From JAFGRU01 sp016934985 (GTDB taxonomy: Bacteria > Desulfobacterota > Desulfuromonadia > Desulfuromonadales > JAAYDE01): 64,000 nt of DNA. The notes below the pieces were generated by a model. The model was given only the letters and a program-made list of their open reading frames with translations, ran no database searches and was not told where the DNA came from. The DNA lies in assembly GCA_963665045.2 (NCBI GenBank), contig CAXXJQ010000003.1:1302001-1366000 (forward strand). Direction: 5' to 3'. The first letter of the stretch is position 1. Each line of letters opens with the position of its first letter. Shown here in pieces: positions 8,405 to 16,655 of the stretch. Position numbers and translations under genes: made by a program.

Positions 8405-9307
8405 TTATTGACCGTCATCCTTATTTGTCTGGTTTTTAACGGGGAACCAATACGTTCCTTTTTGTAAAGGTTTGGTTCGGGCAATATCAAGTACTTCGCG
8501 AATTCGTGAAACCGGCTCCACTATGGCAAAATCAAGATTTAAATTGGCAGCGCTAAGAATTCCGACAAGCTTGGGATTGGTATAGATGGAATTATGATTA
8601 AGAATGGGGCTGCCACTGTTACCGGGAAATGCCTCAAGGTCGACCAAAAAGCAACGCTCTTCGGCAAATCTTTTTCCAGTAGGAAAAGAGAGTCTAAGGA
8701 ACTTTTTCCCTGTCTTCATAGAAATGATGCCAGCCCTTCCTAAAGGACGCTGTTCGGCAAGATCAAATCCAATATTAAGAGGAAAACCGAAAGCGAGAAC
8801 ATTTAGAGGCGGATCGGGGTCGACCGCAGGCAGTTGATTGAGACCTGAAGATGATGAAGGTTCAGGTTCATACTGGAAATACATTATCCTTCTCCCGCTG
8901 GGCCAGGGAATTTTCATAGCCGCAACATCGACAAAGTAGTTCTCTTTATCCCCGTTTTCCGGATGAAAAACCCAGTTTTTTCTCGGGAGCTTGAGAACCA
9001 CGCCTTCTTTTTTCCCAGAGTCCGAATTCAGGTATTCAATGCGCGCATGAAGATCATATTGTCTTTCGACAACATGGCGTACCGAAACAACGAAAAGATC
9101 GTTGCCGCTGCGGACAAAAAATCCCGTTCCGTTAGGTTTGCTTTGTCGATAAACCTTTTCGGAACCTTCGTACATGGACTGTTCAAAATGTTCAAAACGG
9201 ATTACTGTACGGCTGATTTGGCTATAAAAGTTTTCCGCGAAAACAGGTTGCCCCAAAAAAATAGCGGAAATGGCCAGGAACAACATTAGTTTTTTAAATA
9301 TTTTCAT
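8405..9307 (-). CDS. Exported trypsin-like serine protease
   Basis: 300 residues with a clear signal peptide (cleavage likely after PVFA, residue 24). The chymotrypsin fold triad is visible: H78 in VSVRHVV, D127 in FVDVAAM and S231 in FPGNSGSP. There is no PDZ domain, unlike DegP. A proline- and serine-rich loop lies at about 148-165. It is a periplasmic or secreted protease of unknown substrate. It sits 21 bases downstream of the TPR/ankyrin lipoprotein gene in the same direction, so the two are probably one operon with a terminator at 8342. Both genes begin with an almost identical lysine-rich leader (KIFKK). Confidence 0.8.
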   Translation of the reverse strand: MKIFKKLMLFLAISAIFLGQPVFAENFYSQISRTVIRFEHFEQSMYEGSEKVYRQSKPNGTGFFVRSGNDLFVVSVRHVVERQYDLHARIEYLNSDSGKKEGVVLKLPRKNWVFHPENGDKENYFVDVAAMKIPWPSGRRIMYFQYEPEPSSSSGLNQLPAVDPDPPLNVLAFGFPLNIGFDLAEQRPLGRAGIISMKTGKKFLRLSFPTGKRFAEERCFLVDLEAFPGNSGSPILNHNSIYTNPKLVGILSAANLNLDFAIVEPVSRIREVLDIARTKPLQKGTYWFPVKNQTNKDDGQ

Positions 9308-9328
9308 TACTACAACCTCATCCCAAGA

Positions 9329-10273
9329 TTAAAATGCGTCAATATGTTCACTTGGAAGTGTTCCCAGACAGTCCCGGATAGTATCTTTAGCCCCATATTT
9401 CTTCAGCATCTCTGTCGCTGCAGCATTGTCAGTTCTTAACGCTATATGCAAAGCCGTGGTGCCACAGCTGTTGGCGAGATCAGGATCCGCACCTTTTTCC
9501 AACAACCAATTGATTACATTTTGATGTTTGTTGAGAACCGCAGCCATGAGGGGTGTCACCTGATCATTTCTCTGAGCTTGGATGTCTATATCTCCCCCCA
9601 AGGCAACTGTTTCTTTCAAAAGCTCAAGTTCACCACCTGCAGCAAGGGCAATAACAACTTTTGGCGAGAGATCCAACCCCTTCTGAATCCTTTCTTCCCC
9701 GGACTCGAGTAACCCTTTTTCTTTGAGGCACCAGCCACTTTCAATCAAGGCACGTGAGTAGCGAGGAAGAAATTTCAAAGCCCGGTCATAATAAACCAGC
9801 GCCTGGTGACAATCGCCGGAAAGTCTGAGCAAGGCCGCTTTTTCTTTCAGTATCATTGCATGATCCAACGTCTTGGTTTCCAAGGACATTTTATCCAGAG
9901 CAATCGTATAATTTTGCAAGGCCGCTTTTAAATAACCTGAAGTTGCCAGAACCTTTCCCAACTCCCTATAAGCTGGCCCATATCCTGGATTAAGATCAAT
10001 GACCTTGCGGAACTCAAGGACCGCCTCCGGCCATCGTTTTAATGCCGCCAGTGCTTTACCCATCTCATAATGGGCATCCCAGAGTTCCGGAGCCATTTTA
10101 ATGGCCTGACTGAAGGCCTCTGTTGCCTTTCTGTTCTCCCCCAGATCACCATGAGCGAGACCTTTTTGCATGGTTTCAAAAAGCCTGGTCTCGTCAACAT
10201 TACCAGCACATCCGGGTAAAATAAGAAACAGGAGAACAACAATAAACAACTTGGATTTTTTAAATATTTTCAC
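9329..10273 (-). CDS. TPR and ankyrin-repeat lipoprotein
   Basis: 314 residues from a GTG at 10273. The frame is open to an ATG at 10333, but the GTG gives a normal lipoprotein leader (VKIFKKSKLF, then lipobox LPGC) matching the leader of the next gene, so it is preferred. After the cysteine come about five TPR units (for example WDAHYEMGKALAALKRWPEA and YGPAYRELGKVLATSG), then two or three ankyrin repeats near the C-terminus (TPLMAAVLNKHQNVINWLLE, TALHIALRTDNAAATEML). It is probably an outer-membrane or periplasmic scaffold. With the downstream protease it may form a small surveillance or processing module; this is inference. Confidence 0.78.
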   Translation of the reverse strand: MKIFKKSKLFIVVLLFLILPGCAGNVDETRLFETMQKGLAHGDLGENRKATEAFSQAIKMAPELWDAHYEMGKALAALKRWPEAVLEFRKVIDLNPGYGPAYRELGKVLATSGYLKAALQNYTIALDKMSLETKTLDHAMILKEKAALLRLSGDCHQALVYYDRALKFLPRYSRALIESGWCLKEKGLLESGEERIQKGLDLSPKVVIALAAGGELELLKETVALGGDIDIQAQRNDQVTPLMAAVLNKHQNVINWLLEKGADPDLANSCGTTALHIALRTDNAAATEMLKKYGAKDTIRDCLGTLPSEHIDAF

Positions 10274-10391
10274 TTGAGAAAGAGTAGCCTTGATAAGATC
10301 AACCTCGCTAACAGAATGAAAATGACTCTCCAATACACTTTTTCTGAAAAGAACCCAATATGAGCAATTTCCATTCCTTCCTGTCCAAATT

Positions 10392-10421
10392 AAAAGCCCA
10401 AGCTATGCAGCTTGGGCTTTT
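10392..10421 (-). terminator. Intrinsic terminator after the ferritin gene
   Basis: 12-base perfect stem AAAAGCCCAAGC / GCTTGGGCTTTT with a 6-base loop. It lies between the ferritin stop and the 5' end of the minus-strand TPR gene, so it ends ferritin transcription. Confidence 0.82.
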
Positions 10422-10488
10422 AAAAGGATTTACCCCTTAACATCAAAGCCTGAACCAGGCTTCCGGGGATTTTTTTTTAGCAATCAGT

Positions 10489-11022
10489 TTATCCAGCAGA
10501 AACTGCCGTAGGATCAAAGGGAGAACCAGGCGGGAAAGCCCGGGCCCCTAATTCACGATCAAGCAGCAACAGGGCTGATTTGTTATCCTCAACCAGTTCA
10601 AGTTGATCAGCAATCTTGCCTGTACTAGCCTCTTCTTCAACCTGTTCATCGGAAAACCAGCTCAACAAAGGCTCAGAAGCATATTCTTTCTCTTTCCGGG
10701 CAATGGTGGTGAGATCATTGATCCTGGACGAAATAAACTGCTCGTGCTCAAAAGCATCTTTGAAGACCTCCAGTGGGGAAGACCACTCGGTCTTGATCTG
10801 CTTGAGATCCTGGAGAACAACCTTCCCTCCACGATCAATTATATGGCCAAAGAATTTCATAGCATGAATCATCTCTTCATGAGCCTGGCAGCGCATCCAA
10901 TGCCCCATACCGTCGAGGCTAATAGATTCAAAGTACGCAGCCATGGAGAGATAAATATAGTAGGATTCAAGCTCGTGCTTAATCTGATCATTCATAGCCT
11001 TGCCAAGTTTTTCGCCAATCAT
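10489..11022 (-). CDS. Ferritin (non-haem, FtnA-like)
   Basis: 177 residues, normal for bacterial ferritins. The ferroxidase-site pattern is visible: E in HELESYYIYLSMAAYF, then AHEEMIHAMKFF with E and H, and the later acidic helix EEEASTGKIADQL. The protein forms a 24-mer cage that oxidises Fe(II) and stores it as mineral. The C-terminus has an unusual Pro/Gly-rich tail (AFPPGSPFDPTAVSAG). RBS AGGAAGG precedes the ATG. It is monocistronic with its own terminator. No clear Fur box was identified by eye. Confidence 0.93.
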   Translation of the reverse strand: MIGEKLGKAMNDQIKHELESYYIYLSMAAYFESISLDGMGHWMRCQAHEEMIHAMKFFGHIIDRGGKVVLQDLKQIKTEWSSPLEVFKDAFEHEQFISSRINDLTTIARKEKEYASEPLLSWFSDEQVEEEASTGKIADQLELVEDNKSALLLLDRELGARAFPPGSPFDPTAVSAG

Positions 11023-11149
11023 AAAATCCTTCCTTTCTGGTCAATATTTTTGTTTTTCTTGTTACCCAAAAAATATTTTACCACTTTTCTAGGAAAGTTT
11101 CTGATTTAGAAAAAACTATCTAAACTGGCAAATGGCATTGCCACATTTT

Positions 11150-12235
11150 CTAACCGACGGTCTTGATGTAATCGTCCGTAAAAACCTCGGTGTGAGCGGA
11201 AAATTCATTCTCGCACTTGGCACACACTCGACAGTTTTTGTTGCAGGAAGAAATCGTTTCAAAAAAGTTTTCCGGCAGCTTGTTATTGGGGATATACACA
11301 TCCATGGAGACAATCTGCATGGCGTCGAGAAGATCCAGCAAATTGCCGTTGTATTGACGCTGAAAATAGGCGTTGCAGATGGTTTTCATCCGACCTACCC
11401 CAAGGGTTTTCCCGGCAAGCTTGATGATGTCCGCAAAAGGCTCGACATGATGAAGGTCTTCGGGGCGAATGAAGGGTGAGCGAAGTATGTTGGCAGGATT
11501 TTCCCGGTTGCTTTTCTGACAGCCGTAAAGTTTGTTAAGGTTGAAATCATCGTAATCGGTGTCGGAATGCACCCGGCGCTCGGCTTTGTGATCGTTGGAC
11601 ATGGAGATAAAAATATCGTGGTTGATTTTAAAGGGGCAATGGAGCATGCATCCTTCATTAACGAGGATCTCAATCTTCAGGCCAGGGTCATAAGCCTTGA
11701 TCTCCCCGACGAGACTGCGGAGTTGTTTCATGTCACGATTGAGGCTGCGATCAAGAATTACTTTTTTGGCCTTGTAGGAACCACAGGCATCTTCGAGGTA
11801 ACGACGCATGGTATGAAACTTTCCGATGGTATCAGTGAGACAGTTGATACTCGGAACCAGCTCCAAATCGGCAATGCGTGGTTCAACCCCAATCAGCCTT
11901 TTGATATAGAAAAAGTCAAGGAAGATGATGCCGTTGAGAAGTCCCTGGTCGTGCATTTCCAACATCATACGGGCGTTGGCCCCGGCGTTTTCTTTCGAAT
12001 AGTGGGTTGGCGGGTTATAGCGCCCGTTAAGGGTGACATATTTTTTGATACATTCAGGAGTTTTCTTTAGAGCATCGATAAGTTTTTCATAAGTCGGCTT
12101 TTCGTAAATCACCCGGGCATCATTCATATAAGGGCTTGGCAGGGTGAAAAATACCGAATAAATCTTTTCCTTGTGCTCCTGAAGGATGGAGGTAATAAAA
12201 TCTTCATTGATTTTCAAGGGGATATCAAACTGCAT
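11150..12235 (-). CDS. U32-like/UbiV-type protein with cysteine clusters, function unknown
   Basis: 361 residues. The central part resembles the U32 'peptidase' family: an acidic barrel-like segment and the signature NEGCMLHCPFKINHD, which in UbiU/UbiV holds an iron-sulfur cluster. Further cysteines occur as YGCQ, TICNAY and a C-terminal cluster CNKNCRVCAKCENEF. Family members act in O2-independent hydroxylation or RNA hydroxylation with partners, but this one has no adjacent U32 partner gene. A Fe-S-dependent role is likely and the substrate unknown. It has an RBS AGGAGAAATAGT and stands alone between ferritin and an oppositely oriented lipoprotein gene. Confidence 0.62.
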   Translation of the reverse strand: MQFDIPLKINEDFITSILQEHKEKIYSVFFTLPSPYMNDARVIYEKPTYEKLIDALKKTPECIKKYVTLNGRYNPPTHYSKENAGANARMMLEMHDQGLLNGIIFLDFFYIKRLIGVEPRIADLELVPSINCLTDTIGKFHTMRRYLEDACGSYKAKKVILDRSLNRDMKQLRSLVGEIKAYDPGLKIEILVNEGCMLHCPFKINHDIFISMSNDHKAERRVHSDTDYDDFNLNKLYGCQKSNRENPANILRSPFIRPEDLHHVEPFADIIKLAGKTLGVGRMKTICNAYFQRQYNGNLLDLLDAMQIVSMDVYIPNNKLPENFFETISSCNKNCRVCAKCENEFSAHTEVFTDDYIKTVG

Positions 12236-12613
12236 ACTATTTCTCCTTCACCGCCAAAAACGACCGGCGATCTTTTTTTTAAACTCGACCTAAAGCAGGG
12301 GTTTATCTCCAGATAGGCCGGACAGCTTCACAATATACCCCTTCAGCATATCAATTATCAAGAGTGATGTACGTTAAAGATGACAATTGCAGATACCATC
12401 CAAAAAATCAATAACCTCACCAAAGGACTACCCTTTTTACTTATTATCCTGCCCCAAAAAAATCAGGCGGGGCCTCTCACAATCCTTTGACATTTCTATT
12501 TTTGTTGTAAAAATTAAAGTGTCCGGTAGCGATGACACCTCTTTTTTTTTCTCTTTATTTGCCCATTACTTTTTTAACCTTCTGCCGGTTTGTGCCAGGA
12601 AAGTTTTCGATTC
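12236..12613. other. Intergenic gap between divergent genes
   Basis: 378 bases. It holds the 5' region of the minus-strand U32-like gene and the leader of the plus-strand lipoprotein gene. A weak GCCCC...GGGGC hairpin lies at about 12450-12474. A TTGACA at about 12487 lacks a good matching -10 box. No convincing gene is seen. Confidence 0.5.
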
Positions 12614-13741
12614 ATGCTGTTCAGGACTGTAAATAAAGTTCTGTTTTTTATAACAGTCGTTATCGCCGGTTGCGGTTCGCCAGACCACCTTAAAGGTATT
12701 CATCTTGACAAGGTCCGCCTCCCGCCAGGTTTTTCAATTTCCCTTTATTCGGCAATGGTTCCTAATGCACGATCAATGGCCTTGTCCCCCAGCGGGACAC
12801 TTTTTGTCGGTAGCCGTAAAAAGGATGTTGTTTACGCCCTGCCGGATAGAAACCATGACAACCGACCGGATGAAGTCATTACCCTCCTGAAAGGTTTGAA
12901 CACCCCTAATGGTGTAGCTTTTCATAATGGTTCTCTTTATGTCGCCGAGATCAACCGCATTTTACGTTATGACGGGATCGAAGCACGCCTCAAAAACCCT
13001 CCCGCTGGGGTTGTCATAAATGAGTCGTTCCCATCCGACACCCATCATGGCTGGAAATATATTGCTTTTGGACCTGACGGCCTCCTTTACGTTCCCATCG
13101 GGGCTCCTTGTAATATCTGTGAGGAGAAGGATGGCCGTTACGCCAGTATCATGCGTATGAAACCAGACGGGAGTCAGTTGGAAATTTTTGCCGCGGGAAT
13201 TCGCAACACTGTCGGTTTCGACTGGAACCCGGCAACGGGCATATTATGGTTTACCGATAACGGTGCCGACTGGCTGGGAGACGACCGACCACCTGATGAA
13301 CTCAATAGGGCACCCCAAAAGGGGCTCCATTTCGGCTATCCCTACTGCCACGGAGGCAGCATTCCCGATTCCCAGTTTGGGCGAAAAAAAACATGCGGTG
13401 AATTTATCCCGCCAACCCTTAAACTCGGTCCCCACGTAGCTGCCCTGGGCATGAAGTTCTACACGGGTAAAATGTTTCCTGAAAAGTACCGGAGGCAAAT
13501 ATTCATTGCCGAACACGGTTCCTGGAATCGCACCGACCCCATAGGTTACCGCATTACCCTTGCCAGTCTCGCAGCGAACCAACCAGCCAAATACGATATA
13601 TTTGCCGATGGCTGGCTGCAGGGAGGGAAGGCATGGGGACGGCCGGTAGATGTCCTGGTCATGCCGGACGGAGCGCTTCTCGTTTCCGACGACCGGGCCG
13701 GAGCTATCTACCGCATCACCTATAAACCCGGGAAAATTTAA
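12614..13741 (+). CDS. PQQ-type sugar/sorbosone dehydrogenase-like beta-propeller lipoprotein
   Basis: 375 residues from the ATG at 12614, chosen because AGGAAAG precedes it; an upstream TTG at 12590 would break the signal. The leader ends at lipobox VIAGC, so it is a lipoprotein. The body is a six-bladed propeller of the COG2133 (L-sorbosone/soluble glucose dehydrogenase) type, with HHGWKYIAFGPDGLLYVPIG, GIRNTVGFDW and IFIAEHGSWNR. Known members bind PQQ; the exact PQQ residues cannot be confirmed by eye, and many homologues have no known activity. Two cysteine pairs (CNIC; C...C) may form disulfides in the periplasm. Confidence 0.75.
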   Translation: MLFRTVNKVLFFITVVIAGCGSPDHLKGIHLDKVRLPPGFSISLYSAMVPNARSMALSPSGTLFVGSRKKDVVYALPDRNHDNRPDEVITLLKGLNTPNGVAFHNGSLYVAEINRILRYDGIEARLKNPPAGVVINESFPSDTHHGWKYIAFGPDGLLYVPIGAPCNICEEKDGRYASIMRMKPDGSQLEIFAAGIRNTVGFDWNPATGILWFTDNGADWLGDDRPPDELNRAPQKGLHFGYPYCHGGSIPDSQFGRKKTCGEFIPPTLKLGPHVAALGMKFYTGKMFPEKYRRQIFIAEHGSWNRTDPIGYRITLASLAANQPAKYDIFADGWLQGGKAWGRPVDVLVMPDGALLVSDDRAGAIYRITYKPGKI

Positions 13742-14010
13742 AAGATAGATCTTTTCCACTTAATTTATGATGGTAGCCAAACAGTTAAAATTCTTGCTCT
13801 GGATTTTCGGCTCCCTCAATAATCCCTTTGGGCAAAAAACTAAAAAATCGCCAAATCACCCCTGCCCTCCAGAAAATTCGTGAAAAATCAACCCACCCCT
13901 ATTTTTCTTTTTAATAGGTTAGAGAATATTGACCTTTGAAGGCATGATATGCTTTATTACGCAATGATTTCCTAGTTGTAATTTGAGTTGAATTAAAACG
14001 GATAAAAGTT

Positions 14011-14808
14011 ATGGAAACATTCTGCGATCCTGACTTTGCCCATTTGCTGACTCTTCATCATTTGGTTGAGTTTGACGCGCTATGGGACCTGGAGTCCAAG
14101 GAGGTGGAAGACCCCAACGCTCGGCGCGGTGGATGGTCAGGTGTTTGCCGCCTTTGCCTTTCTGACGGGGAAGGTAAAACCCGGTGTTTTTTTCTCAAGC
14201 GCCAGCAAAACCAATTAACCCATTGCGGATTTCTTTTAACCAGAAGACTGGCACTCCGTCAGGAATACGCCTCAATCCTTTTGTGCAAAAAACGTAACCT
14301 CCCTTGCCCCGATGTCGTCCTATACTGCGAGCGCAAGCACTCCTCAACAACCAACGGCAAAAGCATTAATAATCATCAGGCAATGCTTATTACCCCGGCC
14401 CTGGATGACTTTACACCTTTCAGCGAGATAGTCTCCCGTTGGTCTATTTTGGATGAAACGATCCGTCATCACCATCTTCAGGAACTCGCCCGCCTCATAG
14501 CTGACCTTCACAAAAACCGCCTTTCCCATAACGCTCTTAATCCCAATCACTTGTTTATTAACCTTACCAAAGACCAAAAAATCAAAATGATCGACATGGA
14601 AAGGATGAGCTTTCAAATTTTCCGGGCCAAATGTCGCTTAAAAGAATTGGAAACCGTGTTACGCACAGCGGGTGTTTTTTCTGCCGAAGAGACAAGCTTT
14701 TTTTTAAGCAAGTATTGCCATTTTCTTCCCTCGGGGATGCCTTTTGAAAAATTAAAAAAATCCATCAAAAAACGCTTTGAAAGAAAAATTCCCCGGAGGT
14801 TTTTTTAA
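14011..14808 (+). CDS. LPS kinase, Kdo/WaaP (InaA-like) family
   Basis: 265 residues. The layout matches lipopolysaccharide kinases of the protein-kinase fold: a glycine-rich start GGWSGVCRLCL, a lysine in FFLKRQ, a catalytic-loop-like HNALNPNHLFI and the metal-binding aspartate in KMIDMER. Such enzymes phosphorylate heptose or Kdo of the LPS core at the inner membrane, or occur as InaA-like proteins of unknown substrate. It is far from the LPS region at the right end, as a single gene with a strong terminator at 14851-14886. The very basic tail (KKSIKKRFERKIPRR) may bind membranes. Confidence 0.78.
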   Translation: METFCDPDFAHLLTLHHLVEFDALWDLESKEVEDPNARRGGWSGVCRLCLSDGEGKTRCFFLKRQQNQLTHCGFLLTRRLALRQEYASILLCKKRNLPCPDVVLYCERKHSSTTNGKSINNHQAMLITPALDDFTPFSEIVSRWSILDETIRHHHLQELARLIADLHKNRLSHNALNPNHLFINLTKDQKIKMIDMERMSFQIFRAKCRLKELETVLRTAGVFSAEETSFFLSKYCHFLPSGMPFEKLKKSIKKRFERKIPRRFF

Positions 14809-14850
14809 TCCTATTCACCGCCCGCATATCTTGCCAAGGTTTCCCACAAA

Positions 14851-14886
14851 TCAAGAAAGCCCGCCTTTTCAGGCGGGCTTTCTTGA
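14851..14886 (+). terminator. Strong hairpin terminator after the LPS kinase gene
   Basis: Perfect 15-base stem TCAAGAAAGCCCGCC / GGCGGGCTTTCTTGA with a 6-base loop, 42 bases past the stop. The T tract is inside the stem rather than after it. Confidence 0.75.
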
Positions 14887-15468
14887 TCGGGGATTGTGGG
14901 TGGTACATTCTTCACTACTGTGTAGCAAAAAATTGGAGCCCCCCCTGCCCCAAAATGTTAAACACGAATCATAATGATGCCACCATAAATAATAACCTTG
15001 GTCAAATGCAAATCCTTTTTGCCTTGTACATCATAACCAGTTGCAATAGTAGCGCAAATAATGCCAACTATGTTTTTTAGGACAAGTTAATAATCTCGTG
15101 TTTTCCTGGCTACCAGGTCCAAAAATTTTTTCCTGTTATCAATCGAGAGGTTACATGCTTTTCCCTAAGATTTTTTTACAACACATCACGCAGGAATTTT
15201 TTTTGACAGGCAGGTTTTTTCCAAGTTACCACGCGTAATTATAAAATCCTGGTTTTAAAAGTGCCATTTTCAGGTTCTGCAACCTCTCAAAAATGACAGC
15301 ATTGGGATAGCCTGGAGCAGGCTCTCTTAAAAACTCTATTTTTTTGGTTATTTTTGTTATGCTGTTTCTGAAAAATTACCAAACAGGCAAATGGTTAAGA
15401 ACTTTCAGAATTTTAACTTTTTACATCAGATTTTATTAAACAATTTATTGGTTTTGAAAGGTTTTTTC
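14887..15468. other. Long intergenic stretch without a recognised gene
   Basis: About 580 bases. It has several homopolymer runs of A and T and stop codons in all frames; the short open frames lack ribosome sites. Small hairpins are present (for example AGCCTG/CAGGCT near 15309-15322). A TTGACA at about 15204 has no good -10 at the normal distance. No known RNA family was recognised. Confidence 0.5.
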
Positions 15469-15867
15469 ATGAAGGAAATTCATCACGCCACCCTTAAGGC
15501 TTTTGTTCAGGAAGTACTGGGCTGTGGTTGCCCGGAAGAGGTTTTTGAGAACATGTCCTGCCGGAAGGAATATTTTTCCAAAACAGAGGGTACTCTGATT
15601 GACGTAGGGGGCAGGTTGCTCGTCTTCCTTTGGCAAATGACTGATTCAACCGAGGTTCTGGAAGAGTTAAAAGACATTCTCAAGGCAGGGTTGGCAAAGC
15701 GTGATACCCAGGGCTTTAACCGCCTGCGCCTCGTATTGCTGGCAGAGAACACAGCTCAATCGATGCCTGACCCGCAGGCCAAGTTTCTGGAACTCATCGC
15801 CAAGGATACCAAGGTCCATTTCCACATACTTAAACCGGAAACTGTGCCGACTTTTATTCTCAATTGA
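15469..15867 (+). CDS. Conserved-looking small cytosolic protein, function unknown
   Basis: 132 residues from ATG 15469; GAAAGG 7 bases upstream decides this start over an open frame from 15391. No membrane segment or signal. An N-terminal motif LGCGCPEEVFENM with C-G-C-P is followed by a beta/alpha pattern (GRLLVFLW, LRLVLLAEN, KVHFHIL), compatible with a small alpha/beta fold. The CGCP motif could be a thiol or metal site. It is convergent with the Nudix gene. I do not recognise the family and assign no function. Confidence 0.65.
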   Translation: MKEIHHATLKAFVQEVLGCGCPEEVFENMSCRKEYFSKTEGTLIDVGGRLLVFLWQMTDSTEVLEELKDILKAGLAKRDTQGFNRLRLVLLAENTAQSMPDPQAKFLELIAKDTKVHFHILKPETVPTFILN

Positions 15868-15945
15868 ACGGGAGTACCCACCTGCCATCGAAAAGCGATG
15901 TTTTAAGGTCAGGGGAGACAACAACGAAAAAATTAGGCCGGCGCC

Positions 15946-16407
15946 TCAACTTGCAGGCGGATCAAGACCGAGTTCCTGCCATTTGGCGGCGATCAACTCC
16001 CGGGTTTTTTCACTCACTGGCATGGAAGCCATCTCTTGTGCGGAAACCCAACGCACATCCATGGCGTCATCACCTGGGCACATTTTTCCTCCAATCAGCT
16101 CAGCCTTCAAATCAATTATCACATAGTGAAAACGGACTTTCTCCTTGTCATCTTTTTCAATAATTTCAAAGGCATAGAAGGGCTGTCCGGCTTGAATTTT
16201 CATGCCGGTCTCCTCGAAAGTTTCACGTTCGGCGGCCTGCTGAAGGGTTTCGCCGACCTCAACCCCACCGCCAGGAATAGCCCAAACACCAACATTTGGG
16301 GCTTTCCCTCGACAAATCATGAGCAGTTTTTTATTTTCAACAACCAGAGCCCCCACGGCAACCCGAGGGACGACAGGGAATTCTCTTCGCATCTGTGGAT
16401 CAATCAT
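15946..16407 (-). CDS. Nudix hydrolase
   Basis: 153 residues from the ATG at 16407, where AAAGG is 8 bases upstream; an ATG 6 bases earlier sits too close to that site. The complete Nudix box is visible as GGGVEVGETLQQAAE followed by RETFEETGM (Gx5Ex7REUxEExGU). The strand VVPRVAVGALVVENKKLLMI is the usual N-terminal beta segment. It hydrolyses a nucleoside diphosphate linked to some moiety; the substrate cannot be predicted. Single gene, convergent with the unknown gene at 15469. Confidence 0.87.
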   Translation of the reverse strand: MIDPQMRREFPVVPRVAVGALVVENKKLLMICRGKAPNVGVWAIPGGGVEVGETLQQAAERETFEETGMKIQAGQPFYAFEIIEKDDKEKVRFHYVIIDLKAELIGGKMCPGDDAMDVRWVSAQEMASMPVSEKTRELIAAKWQELGLDPPAS

Positions 16408-16655
16408 CAGCATAACCTTTTAAAAACACATAAGAATTTACCTCTATATAACATTACCCTAAATTGAAACAAAAGATTAATTAGAGCGTCAATCTATTTC
16501 TACATGCCGAAACCAAATTTTTTCTTTATACATTCTTGCAAATGTCCTATAACTGCTTCAAAGTTTGACGCTAGATATCCTGACAAGACATACTTTAAGC
16601 AAAAACTATTATTATTCTAATGACATAACAACTTAAATCAAGCTGGAGACCTCAC

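Noticed and set aside
14777..15080. Two overlapping 65-codon frames after the LPS kinase gene
   Set aside because: They cross a terminator and have no ribosome site or recognisable motif.
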